Shown here: positions 45,201 to 55,296 of the stretch, piece by piece
How positions within the stretch are numbered: position 1 is the first letter of the stretch
Layout: the number at the start of each line of letters is the position of its first letter
Assembly: GCA_033064195.1 (NCBI GenBank)
Contig: JARBJD010000001.1
Span: 248,001-312,000, forward strand
From: Blattamonas nauphoetae
Taxonomy: Eukaryota > Preaxostyla > Oxymonadida
Direction of reading: 5' to 3'
Length of the DNA: 64,000 bases
Position numbers and translations under genes: made by a program
The notes under the pieces: generated by a model
Told to the model about the DNA's origin: nothing
What the model saw: only the letters and a program-made list of their open reading frames with translations
The model's database searches: none

Positions 45201-48200
45201 TTCGGAAGAAGTGTCGGTGGAAGGATGAGTCGAGTGATTGAATCAGTGAGAGTTTTCTGTGACGGTCGAATGTTCATCGATCGCAGTTGAGGAGTTCTCG
45301 TCTCTTTGGCTCCTCGTTTGGGTGTAAACGGAGTGAGTGCATCTCCCCATCGTCTTGGCGACTCCTGACGCCGAATTTTGGACTTGCGATGATCTTTTGG
45401 CTTTCGTGTTGGAGTCTTTTTGAGGTTGGGTTGGTTGAGAGTTCTTTGCTCCGACACGAGTAAAATTGGCTCGAACACTTTGATGGCAGGGAGGGCGGTT
45501 CGGTTCGAGTCTTCCGTTTGTATTGCCTCGCCATCTGGAGCGGGTTCGTTGATGTCACTCTCATTCTTCGCACTGTCAAGGAGAGGAGGCTCATCACTCC
45601 CTTCTTCTTCGTACATGTACCCGAATGGGTTCGCGTCCTCCTCTTTCCCTTCATCGGCTGTCTTCACAGCATCTTCTCCAGCTTTGTCAGAAGCAGGAGA
45701 CACATGGCCAAAGTCAGAGTCATCCGAATCGCCTCGTCTGATATCGAAAGGAATGCTGTCGGCAACGGGAATCTCTGCAATGCTTGACTCTGCTGACTCA
45801 TCGGCGGCTTCTTCTTCATCCTCAACCTCCTCTTCTTCCTCAGTCTCAAAGTCTGAATCTTCTGACCATTCATCCTTCCCAATTGGCGTTTCAACATTCT
45901 TTTTTCTGAAAAGCCTCATTGGCGCGCTTTTGGTCATCAAATTCTCTTCAGGGACACTTTGAACCGCATCATTCTGGGTGCGTTTCATGGGTTTCCGGCA
46001 AACAAATAGCGAATCGTCAACGATGAACGATCCGCGGCCAGCATGTAATTTCATAATTGAGAGAACTTGTGCTCTTTCTGTGCGTTTGGCAATCGAGATG
46101 AAGGAACCTGTGAAAGACTCTCGTCTGGTGAGGAGATTCGAGCCGTTTGCATGTGGATCTTTTGTGAAGACAACAAACGACAGGTTGGAAGGTGAAGCAG
46201 CGATGTGCTTAACTTTTCGACGGTGGTGGCTTGTCGTCTTGGACGGTGCAACTGAATCGTCCTCTAAAATCGTTGTGACGGGCATGGTATTCTGCGGCGG
46301 TGCATCCGATGATGGGGCACCAGTTGCTTGTCGATTCTTCTGAAATTGCGCGTGGAGATCGGCAAGTGAGGAGACGGAACGGGAGATGGGTCGGTGTATG
46401 TCATGAGCTGACAAGTCATGTTGAAGGACAGACGAATTCCGGTTGAGCTGGGTATGATCCACTGAATCAGACAATTTCTTTCTGGAATCGCTTCTGACAT
46501 GAGAGAGGTGAGAGATGTTTGATGTGGTTGGGTTAGCTTTGGACTGGCCCTGCGAGTTGGATGATCTCTGGCTTGGTCGGACATTGTGGCGTGACATGTC
46601 GACTGAGCTGTTTGGAATCTCCAGTCTTAACACCGGACGGACTGATGAACGTGGGAGAGTAACCGTCTTCTGAACAGGAACATCGATTTTTCCATCCTCC
46701 TTTTCAATCGACGCAAAATAGTCGAGAGAAGGGACAACATCGAGGAGTAACGTTTCCATGGCTTGGGAGTCAGGAGTGTGTGTTCCTGAGAGATCAGGAG
46801 GGAGGATGAGATGACTTGATGATGTGTGAATGGATGATCGAGGAAGTGAAAGTGAGATGCCAAGTGGTGTGATTTGTTGTGCGGGGATGTCTGGTTTTGG
46901 GGTCGGTTCAACAAACTGAACCTGAGTCGACTTTCGTTTATGAGTTTTGATGGGCGAAGAAGGCTTTGCCTTTGTTTGAACTATTTTTTTGGGAGTTTGA
47001 TCTTTCTCAATGTTAAGTTGGCTTTTGGTTCTTTTGAGAGTTGCTTCTGGCGTTGCTTTTTTCGATGAGACTGTCTTTCCTTTTCCTTTTTTGGATTTGT
47101 GTGGAGTTGTATCATCAATTTCTGGAGTTTTTGGACTCGATAAAGGCACATCTTTGGTTGATAATGCAACAGGACTTTTAGAAACTGTGTGAACAGGGAC
47201 TGTCGGGGATGTTATTGGCTGAGCAGAAATTGAATCAACTGTGAGTGGATGAATATCAAGGGCATCATTATGGAGATTTTTCCGTGAACTTGTGATTTTT
47301 CTCAAAGATGATCCCATATTTGGTCGCCGGTCAAAGTCTCTTAGATCGTATCCATCAATTGAATCATCTAAAAGGTTTCTGATCATATCATCACTGATAG
47401 GGATTGGCGCATCAGTGTCGGGGAGGAAGGGTTGATGAATAAGGCCGACTGTCGATGTTGATGACTGTTGAGTGAGCCCTGTTGTTAGAGCCGTTGGTGG
47501 TCGACGTGCTGTTGGGTTTTTTGTTTTCTCTTGGAGAAATTCGAGGAGAGCATCGCGTTTTTTTGTGAGAATTTTATCCTGTTGTTTGGTAGTGGCTGGT
47601 TCACGGAGCTGGATCAAATGATGGACTGTTGGGACATAATCTTCTAAATCATGTGGGCTTGGAGTTAATTTGGCGTTTGTACGGAATTTTGTCAGATTTT
47701 GATCAACATCATCAATTTCTGTGAGGAAAGGATGATTTAATAGTTCACTCCACCCAAATCGATTATTCGGATCCTTCTGAAGTAACCCACGTAAAAAACT
47801 GGTATATCGAGGGCTCATTGTGGAGGGGTATGTCACTTCATTGTTGGTAAGTTGTCTGAGAAGCGAAACAAAATTATCAGACTCAAAGGGAGGATGACCG
47901 GCGTGGAGTTCATACAGAAGGGCTCCCAAGGACCAAAGATCAGATCTCCAATCATATTTTGTCTCAAAAGCAATTTCTGGTGCCATGTAAAGAGGGGTTC
48001 CCTTGATTGATCCCATTTTCGAGGTCTTTTGGTCAAGGATTCGAGCAAATCCAAAATCGCAGATTTTGATGGTTCCTGTTGCATCTATGAGAATATTCTG
48101 AGGCTTAAGATCACGATGGATGATGTTTCTATCATGAAGATATTTGAGGGCCGAGACAAGTTGTCGTGTGACCCACTGGATTTCACTTTCAGAGAATCGT

Positions 48201-48558
48201 TGATCAGAGAGGAGAAGGGTCGAGAGATCATCTTGAGCAAATTCAGTAACAATCACAAAGTCAATTTCAGTTTCAAAAAAGTCGACAAATTTGATGATGT
48301 TCTCGTGTTTCAGTTGTTGAAGGACTTCTACTTCCATTCGAAGTTTTGATCGGTCTTTTCGTTTTCGTGTTTGAGTAGAGATATATTTGAGTGCCAACAG
48401 GATGCCTGTTCCCTTTTTCCTTCCCTATTGAAGCAATACACCACATTTAATTGGATATCAAAAAGATAACAGGAATGAGTGAAAACCTGGTAGACACGAC
48501 CAAAAGAACCCTCCCCAATTGGTTTAATGATGTGATAGTCACTTTCATGACTCCACAT
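36236..48558 (-). CDS. STK36-like: giant Fused/STK36-type protein kinase
   Basis: Exon 1 (48558-48487) encodes the glycine loop GEGSFGRVYQ. A 62-base intron follows, then one uninterrupted exon of 12,189 bases (48424-36236), for 4086 residues. The kinase domain (about residues 9-265) is complete: LALKYI lysine, HRDLKPQN, DFGFAR, KGTPLYMAPEI. KGTPLYMAPE, the FETEIDFVIVTEFAQ block and DLWSLGALLYELHAGHPPF place it in the Fused family (animal STK36, plant TIO). Fused kinases act in ciliary central-pair assembly or phragmoplast cytokinesis. The rest has disordered charged regions (about residues 270-1150) and then helical ARM-like stretches. The known relatives are near 1300 residues, so this one is about three times longer. 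Roles of the extra parts are unknown. Confidence 0.9.
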
Positions 48559-48695
48559 GCAAAAGCCTGCGCCTTAAGGTGGAGGTCGTAAATTGCGTCA
48601 GAGGTGGTGGATTCGATCGTATGATGATGACGGCTTTCAACAAGACATTGGTGTCATTTACCACAGAAAGTACTCAAAAAAAGATATAAAAAATA
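48559..48695. other. upstream region of the giant kinase
   Basis: 137 bases between the start codon at 48558 (minus) and the left end of the TIR element. It presumably contains the promoter, so the element is inserted close to it. Confidence 0.45.
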
Positions 48696-49629
48696 GTCTG
48701 TCAAAAAACCGGACCCTAGGAAGTTTTTTTGGGTCAAAAGGGCTTTTCACTTTTTGGAATAATTAAGTTGGAAAGTCGGTTGGAACGATAAAGCCATCAC
48801 TGTGAATCGTTTTGCGATCTCGTGACGTCTGACAAAACTTTCAGAATCTGATTTCGGCTCGATCAGAACCAGAATCAGATACTGAGTCGACTGTTTCACC
48901 GATTTTCACTTCTCCTTTGTGAGCTTCTTTCATTTCAGGACAAGTTACTATCATCTGTGAAAATAAAACTCTGTATGAGCATCACTGGTAGACTGAGATT
49001 AGGTGAAAGGCGTTTTAAGGGTCATGAAATGTGATGTTTTGACCAAAGTTCTAGTATCGATTAAGAAAGGTTTGTCATTCTTCTTCAGGATGCAACCTCT
49101 TCTTCTTCGTATATTTCAGGTCAAACACACATCAACTCGGAAAAGACATTTTGTCAAGATCGACATGAGACAAACTCATGTTTTATCAACTGGTTTGTCT
49201 TTTTTATGACTTGAATCTCTTTCTTCTCTCTCCTTGACAGGTTTCCTCAAAATTTTGACACAAATTGAAACAAGATCAACCAAAATTGAATGGTTTGTTC
49301 GTCTGTCTGATAACTTTTCAGGAAGTCAACAGAAACCCGGACCTTGGGTACTATTCTGACTCGGAACACTCTTTCCGACACTTTCCCGAACTGATTTCTG
49401 TTTTCGAGACAATATTTGTGACGGATTTTCGAAACATTGTTTTGTCAAAATCTCCCTTCGAAGACACATTTCACCGTTTTTACTCTCTTTTCAGCTTCTT
49501 TGAAAAATCGTTGTTGTTGTCGTGACACTAATAGAACATAAAAAGTGATCATATCCAAGATCGCTCGATCATAAATCCCCTTCTGCCAGTAGGACCGGGT
49601 TTTTGACAAGGTCCGGGTATTTGACAGAC
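48696..49629. mobile_element. 934-base non-autonomous TIR element with TA duplication
   Basis: The left end GTCTGTCAAAAAACCGGACC (48696) and the complement of the right end, GTCTGTCAAATACCCGGACC (ending 49629), match at 18 of 20 bases, and TA flanks both sides (48694-48695, 49630-49631). Extra copies of the ACCCGGACC core lie inside (near 49335 and 49590). No transposase ORF is present. TA duplication suggests a Tc1/mariner-like machinery. The right end stops seven bases before the tRNA-Trp gene. Confidence 0.7.
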
Positions 49630-49636
49630 TAAATAA

Positions 49637-49709
49637 GACTCCTTGGCGCAATAGGTAGCGCGTGAGACTCCAGATCTCAAGGTTGGGCGTTCAATTCGCT
49701 CAGGGGTCA
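49637..49709 (+). tRNA. trnW: tRNA-Trp (anticodon CCA)
   Basis: A full cloverleaf folds: acceptor GACTCCT with AGGGGTC (one T-G pair), D stem GCGC/GCGC, anticodon stem TGAGA/TCTCA with loop CTCCAGA (anticodon CCA at 49670-49672), five-base variable loop, T stem GGGCG/CGCTC with loop TTCAATT, discriminator A at 49709. Internal A box (TGGCGCAATAGG) and B box (GTTCAATTC) are recognisable. There is no intron and no encoded CCA tail. Confidence 0.95.
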
Positions 49710-49716
49710 TTCTTTC

Positions 49717-49721
49717 TTTTT
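49717..49721 (+). terminator. RNA polymerase III terminator of tRNA-Trp
   Basis: A run of five T on the coding strand begins eight bases after the discriminator base. That is the usual position and length for polymerase III release. Confidence 0.7.
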
Positions 49722-49989
49722 CATAGACTCCATCCAATTTCAGGTGTGGCAAGTAATTTATGCCTCTTCGGAAATGTACACGTTTGCTCTCACAAAATCT
49801 GTCATTGAACAGGCCGATTTTTGCTGGATTCCACAGATTTGGGATGAGATTGATTGATGACGTCGTCGGTTCACTCACAAGATGATGTTTCATTGTTTAA
49901 GCCAACTCTTCCACGTAACCTTCCCACACCTATCGAATTGAGGTGTATCATATTGTTATTTTGTGTAACTGCTGTGATGAGTGAGAAAA
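49722..49989. other. intergenic
   Basis: 268 bases between the tRNA and the helicase-like gene. No further RNA gene or repeat is seen. Confidence 0.45.
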
Positions 49990-52435
49990 ATGGAGAATCT
50001 TCAACAGCAAGTCGAAATTGAGATAATATCAGGTGGAAAATGCTGCAAAGACAGTAAAAGAGAAAATAACAATGTGAAGAAAGCGAATGCGGCATGCATT
50101 TCAGTCACTCCATCCTATCAAAAAAAAGTGAAGGCTGATCTCCGTCTAACCATGGTCTGTTTTTCTTCCTCAAAATGATGACTTTCTTCTTTATGTCTGT
50201 ACTGACTATTTAGGAACAAATTCTTCCCGAGAGACTTCGCAGCTCCTCTTCTTTTCTCTCAGTTGATTCAACGGTCACCTCTGACCTGAGTATTGCTGCG
50301 TCATGCATTCCAATCATTGAATATCTTCTACAGCACAGACCAAAGCGAGAGGGTCGAATACATTCAGTAATATTTTGCGAAAATAGAGATTTAGTCGTGA
50401 AAGCAGATGCACTGTTGAACGTACTAATCGATGCACAAACTCTCAAAAAGACACGTGAAGATATCTCATTCGATGTCTCTTATGATGATTTTGAAAACTT
50501 GGCATCTCAATACATCCCAACACATTCAATTGCTGTGGAAGGAGCGAACAGGTCTGAACACAATCTATATTTCTCGTTTCAATCATTCTTCGCATTCTTT
50601 CATGTTCTTTTTTACAATTGTTTTGTTTTTATCCCCGATTTTGTGCATTCTTCTCACATTTTACTTCCCCGTCGCAACTCATTCTGTTTTCTTCATCTAG
50701 AACCTGGGAAGCACAGAGAATAACTTCAGGTGTTGATATTCTTGTGACTACCCCGCATAGGTTTATTGATCATGTACTCCATACGCCAGGAGTTTCAGTT
50801 AAACACTGTCGAGCCACCTCTCTCATTCTCCCTGATAACATCCTTCCCTCTTTCTACGAAGCCATCGAACAGCTTCTAACGTTCCTCCCTTCCAACGACA
50901 AACGATTTAATGTTGTTGTTGGATCATCATCCTTCTCTGACACTCTTCCGACACATTTACTTGAACAACTTCATTCTGAAGATCCAACTGCAAAAGGACG
51001 AAGCATGAAATCAAATGCGGAACTTCGAAACATGACAATCGATCTTTTTTGTCATTCTGTACAGCGTGTATCGACGATTGAAGAAATCTGCACTGTTACA
51101 CACCCAGCTTCCCAAGAACTCCTCAAAATGCTGTCTGTGGATGATAAAGCATCTATTCCACCATTGAGTTCCCAAATCGATCTCCATTATTCGATTCTAC
51201 CTGTGGACAAGCGGTTCCCATCTTTTCTTCATTTTTCAGCCAACCGAGCGGAGACAAACACGACCCAACATCCTCTTTCGATTATTGCGTTCTGTCGAAC
51301 AGCGGCAGTTGCTCAGTTTTATGCTGAAGTCGTACAGGTCTCTCCAGAGCCCCTTGGGCTTCCAGTCCTCACACAAGTGTTCAACACCTCTTCATCTCTC
51401 CAACTGAAAGAGAGGAGAGAGGCCGCACAACAATTTGCGTTGGAAGCTGCTGGGAAAAAGCGAAAGACACCTCTTAATATTTTGTTTGTGGACGAGTTGG
51501 GATGTGAGGATGCAGTCAGAAGCGTTTTGAGCATGGCAAGCGAAAAGAGGAACGTGAAATGTGTGGACTGGTTTATTCTTCTGGACACTCCGCTTAAACC
51601 ATTCGTATGCTTTGCTCGTTTTCCATTCATCTGTTTCTAACTCGACAGAACCTGTCGCAGATTCTTTCTTCCACAAGCTGCCTCAGTCGCACACCAAACT
51701 TCAAGACGATGCTGTTTGTTCTTCAACAAGAACTCGAAGCTTTTAAACCAGCTCTTTCTCACAAATCACCGACGAAGGAATATGCAGTCTGTTCCGTCCA
51801 CTTTGTTTCATCTCGTCCCCTCTTCTCAGTACACTCCTCACCTCATCAACTCCCACCTGCCCTCCTCAGCCACCTTCCTCACCACCCTCTCTTCACTCAC
51901 ATCCACCCATTATTCGCTCTACATTGCTTCATACGAAGCTTACCGCTCGTTCATCCATTCCTACCAAACCAGACTCACTTCTATCGCAGGGCATTCCATC
52001 GATGGAACAAAAAGAAAGGGACATGAATGGGCGCTTACGAGCCCTGGGTGGAGTGAGAGTGTTCGGATGAGAAAGGATCAGGATAAAGATGCGCCGGTGG
52101 CGGGATTTGAGCCGGTTACGAAAGTTGGGCTTGTGAAGATCGCAAACTCGTTCGGAATTGAACATCCTCCACGACTCGATTTGGAGATGGATGGGATGGC
52201 ACAAGGGTATATGAAGAGAGGGAAGAAGAGTGTGGACAATGAGGAGGTGATTAAACAAGCTCGCATTGAGAAAGAGAAACAAAAACTCAACAAGGAAAAG
52301 ACGAAATCGAAAGAACCGAAACACAAGAAGGAAATTCTCGAGGAAGAAGAAGATGAAAGCATTGTGAAGCGTAAAAGGACACATTCGGACGAAGGAGACG
52401 CGAAGAAACGGAAGAAATTGAAAAACAAGAAATAG
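49990..52435 (+). CDS. degenerate HAS1/DDX18-like DEAD-box protein
   Basis: Five exons (49990-50154, 50214-50551, 50701-51604, 51649-51786, 51830-52435) give 716 residues. Order and spacing follow HAS1/DDX18: IPIIEYLLQ after motif I, EGANRTWEAQRITSGVDILV, TTPHRFIDHVLHTPG, FNVVVG, QIDLHYSILPVDKRF, PLSIIAFCRT, CVDWFILLDTPLKP, and the HAS1-type C-terminus YEAYRSFIHSYQ then KIANSFGIEHPPRLDL with a lysine-rich tail. Catalytic motifs are replaced: the GSGKT region reads DSTVTSDLS, PTREL reads CENRDLV, DEAD reads LPDN, SAT reads SSS, and HRxGRxxR reads SSTSCLSR. ATP hydrolysis is therefore very unlikely. HAS1 works in nucleolar 60S and 40S assembly; this copy may be a structural relic or partner. 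The RNA role is an inference. Confidence 0.82.
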
Positions 52436-52705
52436 GATTTCTGATGCTTCTCTCCATTTTTTACCGATTAACTTATCTCATTTCATATGAAGAATGAATT
52501 TTAAGTTTTGTTTCGCATTATTTTTCTCGTGAGCTTGCTTTAGACAATCATCATCAAAATGATCCTGATATCTGAGGGCCAGATCATTTTCTCGATGGAT
52601 GAAACAAAAATGATTCAAGAAAATTCGAACTGAATGGGAGAAATAATGTAGATCGAATGTAGAAAACGGGATAGAGATCTTGGAATGGTAAAATTTGGCA
52701 TGGAT
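52436..52705. other. convergent intergenic gap
   Basis: 270 AT-rich bases between two convergent stops. No additional feature is seen. Confidence 0.5.
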
Positions 52706-54537
52706 CTACGTGATGACGCTTGGGGCATCTCTTCCGGTCAATTCCTGCATTTTCGAGATCTTCTTAATGCTCTCAACAAGTGGTGCCAGGACAAGTGCAG
52801 GGTCTTCATCATACTTATCAACACTATCTCCATCAGCAATTTTCAGGTACTTTTCAAAGTACAGACGGATTGTGGCGCCTGATGACGATGTACCGGAAAT
52901 TCTCATCACAACACGCGAGCCATCGGTGAAATAAATGCGGATTCCCTGAGTGAGATAGAAAATACGAACAGCAAACTTGATTTGGAGACTTGGCTTTGGT
53001 GACTGGGTCTTCGTAGTTGAATACGTCACATGATGCGATGCTATCATTTCCAACAACAGCCTAAGACGATTATGTAGAGATGAAAGCAAACCAATAGTTC
53101 TTCTTTTGTCTTACCAGCGAGTCTTTGGACTATTCCATCATAGACAGAGTTTGCTGCGGCTTTTTCGATGCCGTCGTAATCATAGCGTTGAATAAAGAAT
53201 CGTCCATGTCTTTTCCAGTAGCTCATCACGATATCTTTCACGCTCACGACCTTGTCTCCGCCTGGGTATGCCTTCTTCGATTCGTTGGCAATGATGGACA
53301 ACCAGCAGAGGACAGCCCATAGTCCGTCTTTCTCACGAATGTGATCTGAACCTGTTCCAAAACTCTCTTCTCCACAGATGTTGATAAGGCCTGCATCCAT
53401 GAGATTTCCAAAGAATTTCCATCCGGTTGGAACTTCGAAGCACTTGAGCCCTTTGGCAGCTGCAACAAGATCAAGACATCCAGCTGTTGGACATGATCGA
53501 GAGACGCCAGTGATACCACTTTTTCCGTCCTTGCCCTTGAAATAGGGAATGCATTCCTCGGCGTTCTCGACGATGATTGCGAGTGAATCTGCCGGATTGA
53601 CGAAGCAATGAGCTCCGAGTATCATGTTTCGGTCACCATCTCCATCACAGGCAGCACCAAAAACAGGGGCAGTTCCATCACCTTTCTTTCCAATGAACAT
53701 CTTGTCAACGAGAGTTTTGGCGTAGGTTTGATTGGGATCAGGATGGAGTCCACCGAAATCGGGAAGCGGGGTGCATTGGAGGAGAGAGCTCTCGGGACAG
53801 CCAAATTCTTTGACAAAGAGTTGCTTAGCGTATGGGCCTGTGACGCCATTGAGTGCATCGAAAACAAATGAGAATTCTTTGCGGTTGAAGAGAGATTTCA
53901 GGAGGTCGAAGTCGAAAATTTCCTTCATATAAGCAATATATGCTTCGCAAGAGTCGATCACTTCGAGAGTCACGCCTGGGAATGGATTTGTTGTTCCAAT
54001 TGTTTGGATGTCGAAGTCTGGGTGATCGAGAGATTTATAGGTGGTCAACTTCTGAGAAGCAACATATTGGGCTTCCATAACATCTTCAGGGGCAGGTGCA
54101 CCAGTCGAAATGTTGTACTTCATCCCAAAATCTGCATTTGGTCCGCCTGGGTTGTGGGAGGCGGTAAGAATAATACCGCCATCTGCCTTTCGCTTACGAA
54201 TGAGTGTAGAAACACATGGTGTTGATAGAATACCATTCTGACCAACAATGATGTGTTTAAAGCCGTTAGCAAAAGCCATCTTGATAACCCTCTGAACAGC
54301 GACATCTGAGAAGAAACGCCCATCACCTCCCGTAACAAGGAGACCTGGATGATCGCTCGGGGCTGGCTGCGAATTGAATAGGCCCTGAAGCCAGTTTTCG
54401 ACGAATCTTTCCTGGGAGAAGATTGGAACCTGTAGGAAGTGAGATTATGTGAAAGAAAGACAAACAGTCTTTCGGAGACCTGATGTACCTGCTTTCGAAT
54501 CAGGGTACGGTGTTGTCGGAAGTTCAATGACGTTCAT
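52706..54537 (-). CDS. PGM1: phosphoglucomutase
   Basis: Four exons (54537-54466, 54429-53092, 53060-52977, 52945-52706) give 577 residues, the normal length. All alpha-D-phosphohexomutase signatures are intact: the KAGTSGLR phosphate loop, the TASHNPGG catalytic serine, the DGDGDR metal loop, the GEESFG sugar loop and the RISGTSSSGATIRLY phosphate-binding end. It interconverts glucose-1-phosphate and glucose-6-phosphate in glycogen and sugar-nucleotide metabolism. It has no N-terminal targeting peptide and should be cytosolic. Introns are 31 to 36 bases, with GTTTG donors in all three. The start codon lies 16 bases from the divergent membrane-protein start. Confidence 0.97.
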
Positions 54538-54553
54538 TTGATCTGATCAAACC
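54538..54553. promoter_or_regulatory. 16-base interval between divergent start codons
   Basis: PGM begins at 54537 on the minus strand and the membrane protein at 54554 on the plus strand. The transcripts must overlap at their 5' ends or be almost leaderless. If the second in-frame ATG (54578) is used for the plus gene, the gap is 40 bases. No motif is identified. Confidence 0.45.
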
Positions 54554-55030
54554 ATGAATCTTCATCAATCGTCAGAAATGTTCTTCTATCTCTGTATTTC
54601 TCGATTCTTTTGTCAACTACTACTCCTTTTGTATCAGTGATCTCATCCTCATTCTGTACAAGTCAGTGTTGGGGCAAACTTCAGGAAGATTGCGTTGCGT
54701 CTCGTTTCTGTATCTGGTGCAAGCATCCTTACAATATTTCTGACACAGAGTTGCAGTTTGAAGCCGAATGCATGCCAGGTATCTCATTTATTCCCCTCCT
54801 CCACCTCATTTTTAGGTGGTCAATACGGTGCAAATGACAACGCTGCGGAAACTGATCCGGATCGAAAATTGAAGTCCTGCAAATACTCACAATCTATTTG
54901 GTTTTTAAAGGAGACCACATTGCCTACCTTTGTCACGCTAAGCTTAGTCATTTTCTTGGGAACTTTCATCGTGATAGAAACGATCATTATGATCACTTGC
55001 TGGATTTTACACAAGAAGAAGAAGTCTTGA
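54554..55030 (+). CDS. small type I membrane protein with a PSI-like Cys module and KKxx tail
   Basis: Three exons (54554-54630, 54663-54778, 54816-55030) give 135 residues. The N-terminus is a hydrophobic signal peptide (FFYLCISRFFCQLLLLLF). The lumenal part has CWGKLQEDCVASRFCIWC, which resembles the plexin-semaphorin-integrin (PSI) disulfide pattern, plus a second Cys pair. A membrane segment of about 25 residues (TFVTLSLVIFLGTFIVIETI) precedes a short tail HKKKKS. The last four residues, KKKS, fit the KKxx COPI retrieval signal, so ER residence is likely (inference). I do not recognise the family. Confidence 0.75.
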
Positions 55031-55296
55031 TCACTAAGAACCTCTATTTTCCTTTTGACATCTTGAATTTGCATTTATTTTCTCCTGTCAAACGATTCAA
55101 GCCTGTTTTACGTCATTATTCATGATTGGTCTTCTTTTTTGCATTTCATCATTTGTCTGTGTGAGATACATCATATGATTAGGTGAAATCTCACTATTCC
55201 ACAAAGGAACTGATCAAAGCATCATTTTGAAATTCCATCTTCAAAAACTTAATCTAAGACTTCTTCTGATTTACCATCAGACAGAAGACCTATTCT
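55031..55296. other. intergenic
   Basis: 266 bases between co-oriented genes. No other feature is seen. Confidence 0.5.
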
